Assembly: GCF_031119625.1 (NCBI RefSeq)
Contig: NZ_JAVHZV010000010.1
Coordinates: forward strand, 1-64,000
Reading direction: 5' to 3'
Source of the DNA: Pseudomonas sp. G34
GTDB lineage: Bacteria; Pseudomonadota; Gammaproteobacteria; Pseudomonadales; Pseudomonadaceae
Length of the DNA stretch: 64,000 bases
Every line of letters starts with the position of its first letter. Position 1 is the first letter of the stretch. The notes beneath the pieces were generated by a model. The model searched no databases, was not told the origin of the DNA, and worked only from the letters and a program-made list of their open reading frames with translations. The translations under genes and the position numbers were made by a program. Shown here one piece after another: positions 31,746-39,838 of the stretch.

Positions 31746-32369
31746 TTAGAACACGCCATCACCGCGGCGACGGAACCAGCCGGTCAAGGACAGGCGATCG
31801 CGGCTGGCCGGCAGCACTTCGTGGGGAATATCCGCAGACAGGAACACCACCAGCGTGCCGGCCTCGGGCAGCACGTCGCGTACCTGCCCATCGGCCAGGT
31901 ACAGGCGCAGCATGCCGCCGTCTTCGGGCTGCCAGCCGTCATTGAGGTACAAGACCGCCGATACCGCCCGGCGGTCATCGTCGCGGAAGCGATCCAGATG
32001 CTTGAGGTAGAAGCCGCCCGGTGGGTAGAAGGCGAAGTGGCTCTCGTAGTCCACCAGGCCCAGGTAAAGGCTCTGGTTGATGGCTTCGCGCAGCTCGTCG
32101 AGCAACTGCAGGTACCCGTCGCACGCCGGTGACTGCCCCGCCTCGAGCCACTGGATGTGGTCGCTGCGGGTACCTTCGCGCACCGCTACCGCATGCCCAC
32201 GCCCCGTACCAGCCGGCGCCAGGGTGCCCTGAGCAATACGCTGGCGGCACTCCTCGGCCAGTTGGTGGGTCAAAGACGTTGGGGCAAATTGGGTTTGCAA
32301 CGACCATCCGAATTCGGCAAGGTCATCGATGATGCGGCTCAGCAACGAATCGGAAATGTCTGTCGTCAT
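31746..32369 (-). CDS. 2OG-Fe(II) oxygenase family protein
   Basis: 207 residues. Iron-binding HxD is visible in YLKHLDRFRDDDRRAVSAVL (about residues 121-140), the distal His in SADIPHEVLPA (about 177-187), and the 2-oxoglutarate Arg in DRLSLTGWFRRR. The arrangement resembles SM-20/EGLN-type prolyl hydroxylases. P. aeruginosa has a prolyl-hydroxylase-like protein (PHD/PPHD) that hydroxylates EF-Tu; whether this gene is its orthologue is uncertain. Divergent from the DUF2059 gene with 82 bp between. Confidence 0.88.
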   Translation of the reverse strand: MTTDISDSLLSRIIDDLAEFGWSLQTQFAPTSLTHQLAEECRQRIAQGTLAPAGTGRGHAVAVREGTRSDHIQWLEAGQSPACDGYLQLLDELREAINQSLYLGLVDYESHFAFYPPGGFYLKHLDRFRDDDRRAVSAVLYLNDGWQPEDGGMLRLYLADGQVRDVLPEAGTLVVFLSADIPHEVLPASRDRLSLTGWFRRRGDGVF

Positions 32370-32451
32370 GGCCGGATTCTACCCTGTGTCACGTACACCT
32401 CGACAAGCTCCACCTGGCTGCCGAAAATAGCCGCCCCAGACAGGAGTTCGT

Positions 32452-33183
32452 ATGCGTGCGTTGTGTTGTTTCTTGCTGTTGCTCCTGAGCCTGCCGGCCA
32501 GCGCCGACACCCATGCCGAGCTGTATGAAAAAGCCGGCTGGCCGCAGCAGCGCGCGCATTTCAGCGATGCTCTGAGCGCCGCCCAGGCGCGCTACAGCCA
32601 GAGCCTGCCGCCGGCGGTGTATCAAGCGCTGGTCGACAACAGCAACCGACGTTTCGCCGCCCGTGCCATGGACGAGCGCGCCGAAAGCAGCCTGCGCACC
32701 AATCTCCCCGATCCGGCCCCGGCCCTGCGCTTCTTCGAATCGCCCCTGGGCCGCAAGATCGTCAGTGCCGAACTGCTTGCCACCCGCCCGGACCAATTGG
32801 CCAAGTACGCCGACGGCCTGCCGCTCAGCGAAGCCGATGCCACCCGCCGCCTGCTGATCCGTCACCTGGCCCAGGCCCTGCCGGCCAGCGAAGCGGGTGC
32901 GGAGATCAGCCTGGCCCTGGCCGGCGTGGCGGCCGACAGCCTCAGCCAGATGATTCCCGGCCTGCTCGGTGGCGCTACCGCCCAGGGGCTGCTCGACGGC
33001 CAGCGCCAACGGCTGATGACGCAGATCGACAAGGATCTGGACAACACCCTGCTGCACGTCTATCGCAACCTGTCCGATCCGGAACTGGAAGAGTTCGTCA
33101 CCTTCGCCCAGTCCAGCGAAGGCGCGGCCTACTACAAGGCGGCCCTGGCAGCGATCCGCGCCGGCCTGGCGGTGGGTCAGTAG
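32452..33183 (+). CDS. exported DUF2059-domain protein
   Basis: 243 residues. Signal peptide MRALCCFLLLLLSLPASA with cleavage at about residue 18. Mainly helical; the C-terminal part with LSDPELEEFVTFAQSSEGAA and AALAAIRAGLAV is the DUF2059 signature. No catalytic motif is seen. Periplasmic function unknown. The stop overlaps that of the alpha/beta hydrolase by seven bases on the opposite strand, so the two mRNAs have no room for a terminator between them. Confidence 0.85.
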   Translation: MRALCCFLLLLLSLPASADTHAELYEKAGWPQQRAHFSDALSAAQARYSQSLPPAVYQALVDNSNRRFAARAMDERAESSLRTNLPDPAPALRFFESPLGRKIVSAELLATRPDQLAKYADGLPLSEADATRRLLIRHLAQALPASEAGAEISLALAGVAADSLSQMIPGLLGGATAQGLLDGQRQRLMTQIDKDLDNTLLHVYRNLSDPELEEFVTFAQSSEGAAYYKAALAAIRAGLAVGQ

Positions 33184-34118
33184 CCGCGGTCCAGCTGCTC
33201 GCCGAGGTAAGCGAAATAGCGCTGGCGCAGCGGCGCCACCTCGTTGGCCAGGTGGTGGCGCGCCTCGGGTAGGCGCAGGATGCGCGGCGCACTGAACTTG
33301 TTCTCGAGCACCGCCAGGTTGTGCCGCCAGTCTACCGTCATGTCCGCCTCGCCCTGGATGATCAGCGGGCTGCGCGTGCTGCGCGGTGCCTGCTCGATGC
33401 GCGGCACCCACTGGCTCAGCGCACCGACCCAGACCGTGGGCACCACCTTGGGCTGCAAGGGATCGCGGTTGCGCAGGAAATCGAGAAACTCCGGGTCACT
33501 GGAGTTCTCGCTGAAGCGCCGCGGAATCTCCTGCACGAAGCGCCGCAGCAGCCGGTAGCTGAGCTGCGACCAGTTCCAGCGGCGCGGCCGTACCAGGGGC
33601 GCCAGCAGGATGGTTTCCCCCACCTCGGCCAGCGGCTGGTCGTTGAGCAGGTAATCGATCAGGATCGCCCCGCCGGTGCTCTGCCCGCACAGGTGCCACG
33701 GCGCCGGCAGGCCCAGGGCGTCGGCCTGCTGCAAGGCGGCACGCAATACCGCCTGGTATTCGGCGAAATCCTTGATACTGGCCCGCGGGCCACTGGACAG
33801 CCCGTGCCCCGGCAAGTCCACGGCCAGCACCGCGAAGCCGGCCTCCAGCGCCCACTCGATCACATGCCGGTAGAGGCCGCTGTGGTCGTAATAGCCGTGC
33901 AGCAGCAACAGGGTGGCGCGAGGCGCAACGGGCTGCCAGAGCTGAGCGGCAATGCGGTAGCCATCCACCTCGAACCAGCCCAGCCGGCTGTCGACCGCCT
34001 CGCGCGGCAGGAAGCCGTAGAACTGCCGATAGGCGAGTTCCGCGGCCGACAGCGGCGCGGCGCTGGCCAGCGGGCGCAGGCTGGCGACCAGGGGTTCGGG
34101 TTGGAAGATATCGGACAT
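33177..34118 (-). CDS. alpha/beta hydrolase (monoacylglycerol-lipase-like)
   Basis: 313 residues from the ATG at 34118 (MSDIFQPEPLV). The oxyanion motif HGYYDHSGLYRHVIEW, the lid-entry AVDLPGHGLSSG, the nucleophile elbow LCGQSTGGAILID (Ser about residue 164) and a C-terminal catalytic His in LPEARHHLANE give a full Ser-Asp-His set. It belongs to the lysophospholipase/monoacylglycerol-lipase-like group (Hydrolase_4). The physiological substrate is unknown. MVPMSDIF three codons upstream is an alternative start. No signal peptide, so probably cytoplasmic. Confidence 0.88.
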   Translation of the reverse strand: MSDIFQPEPLVASLRPLASAAPLSAAELAYRQFYGFLPREAVDSRLGWFEVDGYRIAAQLWQPVAPRATLLLLHGYYDHSGLYRHVIEWALEAGFAVLAVDLPGHGLSSGPRASIKDFAEYQAVLRAALQQADALGLPAPWHLCGQSTGGAILIDYLLNDQPLAEVGETILLAPLVRPRRWNWSQLSYRLLRRFVQEIPRRFSENSSDPEFLDFLRNRDPLQPKVVPTVWVGALSQWVPRIEQAPRSTRSPLIIQGEADMTVDWRHNLAVLENKFSAPRILRLPEARHHLANEVAPLRQRYFAYLGEQLDRGY

Positions 34119-34242
34119 CGGCACCATCGACTCGCATTGATTCACGGCAGCGTCACCTGGGTGGGCAACCGGTAGAGTGACGATCTTCTGCTGCCGGGCT
34201 CGCCATGGCAAGCTACCGAGTCGCCCAATGGAAGCTGTCGGC

Positions 34243-34812
34243 ATGCCCCGCTCACGCCGCACCACTGCCCTCGCCTGCCTGGTCGCCGCGCTCTGGCTGA
34301 TCGCCATGCTCGTCGCCTTCTGGTGGTTCGAGGCACGTTACCTGCGCGCGTTCGATGAGCGTACCGCGCTGTTTTCCGGCAACCACCTGCGCCTGCCGGA
34401 TGAACTCGCCGGGCCGGGCAATGTTCGCCTGGTGCACTTCTGGGATCCGGCCTGCCCCTGCAATGTCGGCAACCAGCAGCACCTCGGCGAATTGCTGGAA
34501 CGCTACAGCGGGCGGGGTGTGCAGTTCTATTCGGTGCAGAAGGCCGGCAGCGACGGGCAGTTGCCCCAGGCGCTGCGTGCGCTGGAGCCCCTGACTGGGC
34601 TGACCGGCAGCGAGCGGCTACCCGCCAGCCCGGCCGTGGCGATCTGGGATCAGCGCGGCAGGCTGGCCTACTTCGGCCCCTACAGCAGCGGGTTCAACTG
34701 CACCTCCGGCAACAGCTTCGTCGAGCCGGTGCTCGATGCGTTGCTCGACGGACGCAAGGTGCTGGCGGACAACAACCTGGCTAGCGGCTGTTTCTGCGAT
34801 TGGGTTAAATAG
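34243..34812 (+). CDS. membrane-anchored thioredoxin-like protein (DUF6436 type)
   Basis: 189 residues from the ATG at 34243, with GGAAG eight bases upstream; an ATG at 34228 is possible. One N-terminal transmembrane helix (ALACLVAALWLIAMLVAFWW), then a periplasmic thioredoxin-like domain with VHFWDPACPCNVGNQQHL, where CPC replaces the usual CxxC, and further Cys residues near the C-terminus (FNCTSG, SGCFCDWVK). A redox or copper-related role is conceivable but not shown. Confidence 0.82.
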   Translation: MPRSRRTTALACLVAALWLIAMLVAFWWFEARYLRAFDERTALFSGNHLRLPDELAGPGNVRLVHFWDPACPCNVGNQQHLGELLERYSGRGVQFYSVQKAGSDGQLPQALRALEPLTGLTGSERLPASPAVAIWDQRGRLAYFGPYSSGFNCTSGNSFVEPVLDALLDGRKVLADNNLASGCFCDWVK

Positions 34813-34904
34813 CGGCAATCGGCCAGCAAAAAGAGCCAGATCTGCTTTTCTTTCCGTACTGCCACTCCTTCTGAGAACCTTTTCATGCTCTAGCGAGCTC
34901 GCAC

Positions 34905-34995
34905 CATGCGTGGCGAAGCACCCGAAGACGCGGCGTTTACCAGCGGTAACCGAGCAGCCCGAGGGGGTTTTCAACGCAGCACGGCCGATGCACGG
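34905..34995. repeat. possible degenerate miniature-element fragment
   Basis: The stretch containing GCGGCGTTTACCAGCGGTAA, then CCGAGCAGCCCGAGG and TTTTCAACGCAGC, resembles in arrangement the interior of the elements at 5504-5774 (GTTTAGTGGGCTAAATGAGC then AAACGCAGCG) and 31561-31710. No terminal repeats remain. The small ORF that starts at 34916 in it is probably fortuitous. Confidence 0.3.
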
Positions 34996-35045
34996 CAGGG
35001 CCATGGCAAGGTTTTAAAAAAAGCGGTAACCACAGGAAGATTCCC

Positions 35046-36533
35046 ATGCATGACCATTTTTATCGCCAGGCCGATCGCCTGATGCTGTGCGTCGTCTGGC
35101 TGATGACGCTGTATGCGCTGGGGCTGGCTTTCTGGCACGCCACCTGGGCAGCGGCCCTGGTCATCGGCGGTGGCACCGCCGTCACGCTCAGCACGCTCTA
35201 CGCCATGGTGGGCGGCACCCGCCTGTACCGCTGCCTGATTGCCGTGGCCTTCATGGTGCTGGCCGCCCTGCATATCCAGCAGAGCCATGGCATGGTGGAA
35301 ACCCACTTCAGCGTCTTCGTGCTGCTGGCGTTCCTGGTCTATTACCGCGACTGGCTGCCCATTCTGCTCGCCGCCGCCACCATCGCCGTCCACCACCTGA
35401 GTTTCTTCGTGCTGCAGCAGAGCGGCAGCGGCATCTACCTGCTGCAGCCGGGCTCCGGTTGGCATGTGGTGTTCATTCACGCCGCCTACGTGATCGCCGA
35501 AACCGCCATTCTTCTCGTGCTCGTGCGCCACAGCGCCCGCGAAGCAGCCGCCGGAGAAGACCTGCAGCGCACCTCGGCACACCTGCTGCGCGATGGCCAG
35601 CCGGTCGACCTGGCCTACCGCAGCCCTTCCAGCGACAGCCTGGCGCAGCGTTTCAACCGCTTTCTGGCCCTGCTCGACAACCTGGTGAGTCGGGTCGTGG
35701 GCGCCGGTGACGAGCTGCGCGCCACCAGCCAGCGCCTTACCCAGTCGACCCATGAGTTGAATCAGTGCGCCGATGATCTGCTCGACGCCACGGCGCAGAT
35801 GGGCGGCGCCATCGAGCAACTGAGCCACGCCGTCGGCGACGTTTCCAACAGCGCGGAACAGGCGGCGCAAACCGCTCGCCAGGCGGATGCCGATGCCGCG
35901 GCCGGCGCCGCGGCGATCAGCGATACGCAGAGTGAAATCCACACCCTGTCCCGGCAGATGGACAGCAGCAGCGAGGTGGTGCAGCAACTGGCGGCCGAGG
36001 CACAGTCTATCGACAGGGTGTTGGAGGTGATCCGCTCGGTGGCCGAACAGACCAACCTGCTGGCCCTCAACGCCGCCATCGAAGCAGCCCGCGCGGGTGA
36101 GCAGGGCCGCGGCTTCGCGGTGGTGGCGGACGAAGTGCGCCAGCTCGCGCAGCGTACCCAGCAGGCCACTGGCGAAATCCAGGGGATGATCAGCCGCCTG
36201 CAGCAGGGCTCGGCCAAGGCGGTGAGCGCCATGGCCGAAAGCCACGCCGGCGTGGCCCGCTGCGTCGGTCACACCGAGCGCACGGTGACGCTGCTGGACA
36301 ACGTGCACCGCTCCATCGAGGCGATCCAGGCAATCGGCGTGTCCACCCGCGAACAGCTGGCGGCGACCACCGAAGTGGCCCGCTTGATCGAGCAGGTGCG
36401 CCAGGTGGCCGGCGACACCGCTCGCGATGCCGGCGAGGTGGCCGGCGACAGCCAGCGCCTGGCCGGGCTGGCCGAGCACCTCAACGGCCTGTGCGGGCAG
36501 TTCCAGGTCAGCCAGGGCCGTGTCACCTCCTGA
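35046..36533 (+). CDS. methyl-accepting chemotaxis protein with polytopic N-terminus
   Basis: 495 residues. The first ~165 residues hold about six membrane segments without a long periplasmic loop, including [20 protein letters not shown] and [15 protein letters not shown] with conserved His/Glu/Asp within or near the membrane. No typical HAMP is obvious. The cytoplasmic signalling domain (about 210-490) has the hairpin tip [20 protein letters not shown] followed by [20 protein letters not shown], which contacts CheA/CheW. This membrane-embedded sensor type is shared with some GGDEF proteins; the signal is unknown. Upstream 34813-35045 (233 bp) holds a possible degenerate miniature element and no gene. 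Confidence 0.9.
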   Translation: MHDHFYRQADRLMLCVVWLMTLYALGLAFWHATWAAALVIGGGTAVTLSTLYAMVGGTRLYRCLIAVAFMVLAALHIQQSHGMVETHFSVFVLLAFLVYYRDWLPILLAAATIAVHHLSFFVLQQSGSGIYLLQPGSGWHVVFIHAAYVIAETAILLVLVRHSAREAAAGEDLQRTSAHLLRDGQPVDLAYRSPSSDSLAQRFNRFLALLDNLVSRVVGAGDELRATSQRLTQSTHELNQCADDLLDATAQMGGAIEQLSHAVGDVSNSAEQAAQTARQADADAAAGAAAISDTQSEIHTLSRQMDSSSEVVQQLAAEAQSIDRVLEVIRSVAEQTNLLALNAAIEAARAGEQGRGFAVVADEVRQLAQRTQQATGEIQGMISRLQQGSAKAVSAMAESHAGVARCVGHTERTVTLLDNVHRSIEAIQAIGVSTREQLAATTEVARLIEQVRQVAGDTARDAGEVAGDSQRLAGLAEHLNGLCGQFQVSQGRVTS

Positions 36534-36601
36534 GCAGACCGCCTTGCAGTGGCTGCCGATTGCCCGCAGCATGGCGGCCCGCGTGAGACAAGGATGGCAG
36601 C

Positions 36602-38980
36602 ATGAAACGCTTCCTCATCACCCTGGCGGCCGTGCTGCTCACCACAGCTGGCGGTGGTGCCTGGTACCTGCATGGCAAGCAGCCGCTGCGTGACGGCGAA
36701 CTGGCCCTGCAGCACCTTGGCGCGCCCGTGCAGGTGCGTTACGACGAGCGCGGCGTGCCGCATATCGAGGCGCAGAACGAAGCCGACCTGTACCGCGCAC
36801 TGGGTTTCGTACAGGCCCAGGATCGCCTGTTCCAGATGGAGATGCTGCGCCGCCTGGCCCGTGGTGAGCTGGCCGAGGTGCTCGGCGCCAAGCTGCTGCC
36901 CACCGACCGCCTGTTCCGCACCCTGCAGATCCGCGACCGGGCCGACCAGCAGGCCCGCGAGCTGGACCCCGACAGCCCCCACGGCAAGGCGCTGGCCGCC
37001 TACCTCGATGGCATCAACCAGTACCAGGACAGCCGCCCGGCCCCGCCGGAGTTCGACCTGCTGGGCATCGACAAACGCCCCTTCACTGCCGCGGACACCC
37101 TGTCCATCGCCGGCTACCTGGCTTACAGCTTCGCCGCAGCGCTACGCAGCGAGCCCCTGCTGACGCGCATTCGCGATGAGCTGGGCAGCGACTACCTGAA
37201 GATCTTCGATATCGACTGGCACCCCGACGGCGTGCTCGACACCGCCCTCGGCGAACACGACTGGCGGCTGCTCGACCGGCTCGCCGCGCTGAGCGACCAG
37301 GCCCTGGCCGACAGCGGCCTGCCGCAGTTCGAAGGCAGCAATGCCTGGGCGATCTCCGGTGCCCGCACCGCCAGCGGCAAGCCACTGCTGGCCGGCGACC
37401 CGCACATCCGCTTCTCGGCGCCCTCGGTGTGGTACGAGGCGCACCTCAGGTACCCGGGCTTCGAGCTCTACGGCCATCATCAGCCGGCAACCCCGGTGGC
37501 CTTTCTCGGCCACAACCGGGATTTTGCCTGGACCCTGACCATGTTCCAGAACGACGACATGGACCTGATCGCCGAGCACCTCAACCCGGAGAACCCTGAA
37601 CAGGTCTGGTACCAGGGCCGCTGGGTCGACCTGCAGCAGCGCCAGGCAGTCATCCGCGTCAAGGACGGTGAACCGGTCACCCTCAGGCTGCGCCGCTCGC
37701 CCCACGGCCCAATCATCAACGACGCCCTGGGCGACAGCGCCGGCACCACGCCAGTCGCCATGTGGTGGACCTTTCTGGAAGCCGAAAACCCGCTGCTCGA
37801 GGCCTTTTACCGCCTCAACCGTGCCGATACCCTGGCCAAGGGCCGCGCCGCCGCCGAGCGCATCCACGCCCCGGGCCTCAACCTGGTGTGGGCCAACGCC
37901 GGCGGCGACATCGCCTGGTGGGCGGCGGCCAGGCTGCCGATCCGGCCGGCCGGGGTGAACCCCGCGTTCATCCTCGAGGGCAGCACCGAGGCGGCCGACA
38001 AACTCGGCTTCCACCCCTTCAGCGCCAACCCCCAGGAAGAGAACCCGACCCGCGGCTATATCGTCTCGGCCAACTTCCAGCCGCTGCCGGCCAACGGCAT
38101 CGAGATTCCCGGTTACTACAACCCGCCAGAGCGCGGCCAACGCCTGAACCAGCATCTGGCCGACCCGAGCGTGCGCTGGGATCTCGACAACAGCCAGGCC
38201 CTGCAGCTGGAAACCGCCACGAGCTATGGGCCGCAACTGCTGGCACCGATTCTCGATGAGCTGCGCGCCGCGGCAGCAGGCGAGCAGGAGCGCGAGCTGG
38301 TCGAAGCGCTGGCGGCCTGGAACGGCGATCACCCGCTGCAATCGCTGCCGGCAACCCTGTTCAACCAGTTCATCTACGAACTGGGCCGCGCCACCCTGCA
38401 ACCGCGCCTGGGGGCGCAGGCCTTCGAGCAACTGCTGTCGACGCGGATGATCGACAGCGCCCTGTCGCGGCTGACCGCCGACCCGCACTCGCCCTGGTGG
38501 GCCAACGTCGATGGCCAGCCGCGCAGCCGCGCCGAAGCGGTGGCCGAGGCCTGGCGCGCCACCCTGCAGCATTTACGAACCACCCTGGGCGACGACCCCG
38601 CACAATGGCGCTGGGGCCAGGCCCATACCCTCACCCATCAACATCCGCTGGGCGTGCAGTGGCCGCTGGATACGCTGCTCAACGTCGGCCCGCTGCCGGC
38701 GCCCGGCGGCCACGAGATGCCCAACAACCTGTCGCACCGTATCGGCCCCGCGCCCTGGGCCGTGGGCTACGGGCCCTCGACGCGCCGGCTGATCGACCTG
38801 GCCGACGCCGACCACAGCCTGGGCATCAACCCGCTGGGCCAGAGCGGCGTGCCGTTCGACCGCCACTACAGCGACCAGGCCCAGCGCTTCATCCAGGGCC
38901 GGTACGTACCGCAGCACCTGAGCGCCGACGACGTCGCCGCCCACACCCGCAGCACGCTGCTGCTTCGCCCTGCGCCCTGA
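36602..38980 (+). CDS. penicillin acylase family protein, AHL-acylase HacB-like
   Basis: 792 residues. N-terminal signal or anchor (FLITLAAVLLTTAGGGAWYL), alpha chain opening with VRYDERGVPHIEAQNEADLY, then the spacer and the autoprocessing site EGSNAWAISGARTASGKPLL (catalytic Ser about residue 245 in the mature N-terminus of the beta chain), followed by GDPHIRFSAPSVWYEAHLRY. Ntn-hydrolases of this type cleave acyl side chains. The homologue at the same place in P. aeruginosa (PA0305, HacB) degrades N-acyl homoserine lactones, so periplasmic quorum-signal hydrolysis is inferred. Penicillin G acylase-like activity is the alternative. A ribosome site ACAAGGATGGCAGC precedes the ATG. Confidence 0.87.
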   Translation: MKRFLITLAAVLLTTAGGGAWYLHGKQPLRDGELALQHLGAPVQVRYDERGVPHIEAQNEADLYRALGFVQAQDRLFQMEMLRRLARGELAEVLGAKLLPTDRLFRTLQIRDRADQQARELDPDSPHGKALAAYLDGINQYQDSRPAPPEFDLLGIDKRPFTAADTLSIAGYLAYSFAAALRSEPLLTRIRDELGSDYLKIFDIDWHPDGVLDTALGEHDWRLLDRLAALSDQALADSGLPQFEGSNAWAISGARTASGKPLLAGDPHIRFSAPSVWYEAHLRYPGFELYGHHQPATPVAFLGHNRDFAWTLTMFQNDDMDLIAEHLNPENPEQVWYQGRWVDLQQRQAVIRVKDGEPVTLRLRRSPHGPIINDALGDSAGTTPVAMWWTFLEAENPLLEAFYRLNRADTLAKGRAAAERIHAPGLNLVWANAGGDIAWWAAARLPIRPAGVNPAFILEGSTEAADKLGFHPFSANPQEENPTRGYIVSANFQPLPANGIEIPGYYNPPERGQRLNQHLADPSVRWDLDNSQALQLETATSYGPQLLAPILDELRAAAAGEQERELVEALAAWNGDHPLQSLPATLFNQFIYELGRATLQPRLGAQAFEQLLSTRMIDSALSRLTADPHSPWWANVDGQPRSRAEAVAEAWRATLQHLRTTLGDDPAQWRWGQAHTLTHQHPLGVQWPLDTLLNVGPLPAPGGHEMPNNLSHRIGPAPWAVGYGPSTRRLIDLADADHSLGINPLGQSGVPFDRHYSDQAQRFIQGRYVPQHLSADDVAAHTRSTLLLRPAP

Positions 38981-39008
38981 TTCAAGCCGCGGCCTGAATC
39001 GCGGGCAT

Positions 39009-39032
39009 GAAAAAGCCCGCCATGGGCGGGCT
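39009..39032 (-). terminator. intrinsic terminator of rpmBG
   Basis: GCCCGCC-ATG-GGCGGGC (39015-39031) with an A-run at 39010-39014, read as T-run on the minus strand. It lies 20 bp past the rpmG stop. Confidence 0.85.
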
Positions 39033-39052
39033 CCTTCCAGTCAGCCGATCAA

Positions 39053-39208
39053 TTACTTGATCTTGGCTTCCTTGTAGGCAACGTGCTTGCGGACGACCGG
39101 ATCGTATTTCTTGATCTCGATCTTGTCCGGGGTGGTGCGCTTGTTCTTGTCGGTGGTGTAGAAGTGGCCGGTACCGGCGCTGGACACCAAACGGATCAGT
39201 TCACGCAT
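39053..39208 (-). CDS. rpmG: 50S ribosomal protein L33
   Basis: 51 residues from the ATG at 39208 ([20 protein letters not shown]). The paired CxxC motifs of zinc-binding L33 are absent, so this is the zinc-free form. It lies 10 bp after rpmB in the same operon and ends just before an intrinsic terminator. Confidence 0.96.
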   Translation of the reverse strand: MRELIRLVSSAGTGHFYTTDKNKRTTPDKIEIKKYDPVVRKHVAYKEAKIK

Positions 39209-39218
39209 GACAGTCTCC

Positions 39219-39455
39219 TTAAACCTTTTCGCCGCGAGCACGAAGCTCGGCCAGAACTACGTCAATACCACGTTTGTCGATGATGCGCATGCCTTTGGTG
39301 GACAGGCGCAGACGCACGAAGCGGTTTTCAGACTCGACCCAGAAGCGGTGATGCTGCAGGTTCGGCAGGAAACGACGACGGGTTTTGTTGTTTGCGTGGG
39401 AAATGTTATTCCCGGTTACCGGACCCTTACCGGTAACTTGACAGACTCTCGACAT
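39219..39455 (-). CDS. rpmB: 50S ribosomal protein L28
   Basis: 78 residues, E. coli length, starting [20 protein letters not shown]. Only one Cys, so no zinc ribbon. Co-transcribed with rpmG from the promoter at 39602-39630; a leader of about 140 nt separates promoter and ATG. Confidence 0.97.
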   Translation of the reverse strand: MSRVCQVTGKGPVTGNNISHANNKTRRRFLPNLQHHRFWVESENRFVRLRLSTKGMRIIDKRGIDVVLAELRARGEKV

Positions 39456-39601
39456 ACCTCAGCCCTCTAAAACCACATGCCCAACCCGGCATGGGTTGGC
39501 CGCTTAATCTCTGTTTTTCGGCGCTGGGCGCCGCGTTTCTTCAGGGTCTTACCGGTGATAGATCGCGATCAAGCAACCGGGCCCCTAGAAAAGAGCGCTG
39601 C

Positions 39602-39630
39602 TTTATACCAGAAAGGCCCCACAGCAACAA
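39602..39630 (-). promoter_or_regulatory. sigma-70 promoter for rpmBG
   Basis: On the minus strand TTGTTG (39625-39630), a 17-bp spacer, then TATAAA (39602-39607): near-consensus spacing and hexamers, about 147 bp upstream of the rpmB ATG. The gap 39456-39838 contains this promoter, the hairpin-bearing leader (CCAACCC-GGGTTGG at about 39482-39500), and further on a palindromic stretch AGGGTC...CGCGTTAACGCGACCCT (39745-39773). Confidence 0.7.
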
Positions 39631-39838
39631 GCGCGAACGCACTTTAAATGCCGGCTTTGCGGGCGCTGCCCCCACAGGCGGCGGGCAGGCGCCGCACAGA
39701 CCGCTCGTCGCCCTATCACGTTGTTAGCCGGCATCTTATCGTTTAGGGTCTGTCCACGCGTTAACGCGACCCTCCTTGCCCCTCAGCATTCTCACCACCG
39801 GCGCGCCGGATGCACGCCGTTTCGTTCAGGAGATCACC

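Noticed and set aside
34813..35045. flagellar sigma-28 promoter for the chemoreceptor
   Set aside because: TAAA-N15-GCCGATAA was looked for; only loose matches such as GCGGTAAC without a properly spaced TAAA were found.
34916..35087. small ORF upstream of the chemoreceptor
   Set aside because: It overlaps the chemoreceptor start out of frame and lies in sequence resembling a degenerate repeat.
39745..39773. AGGGTCTGTC as a third copy of the GGTCTGTTGCC element end
   Set aside because: Only the first eight or so bases agree, and the rest folds as an ordinary palindrome (CGCGTTAACGCG); no partner terminus is present.
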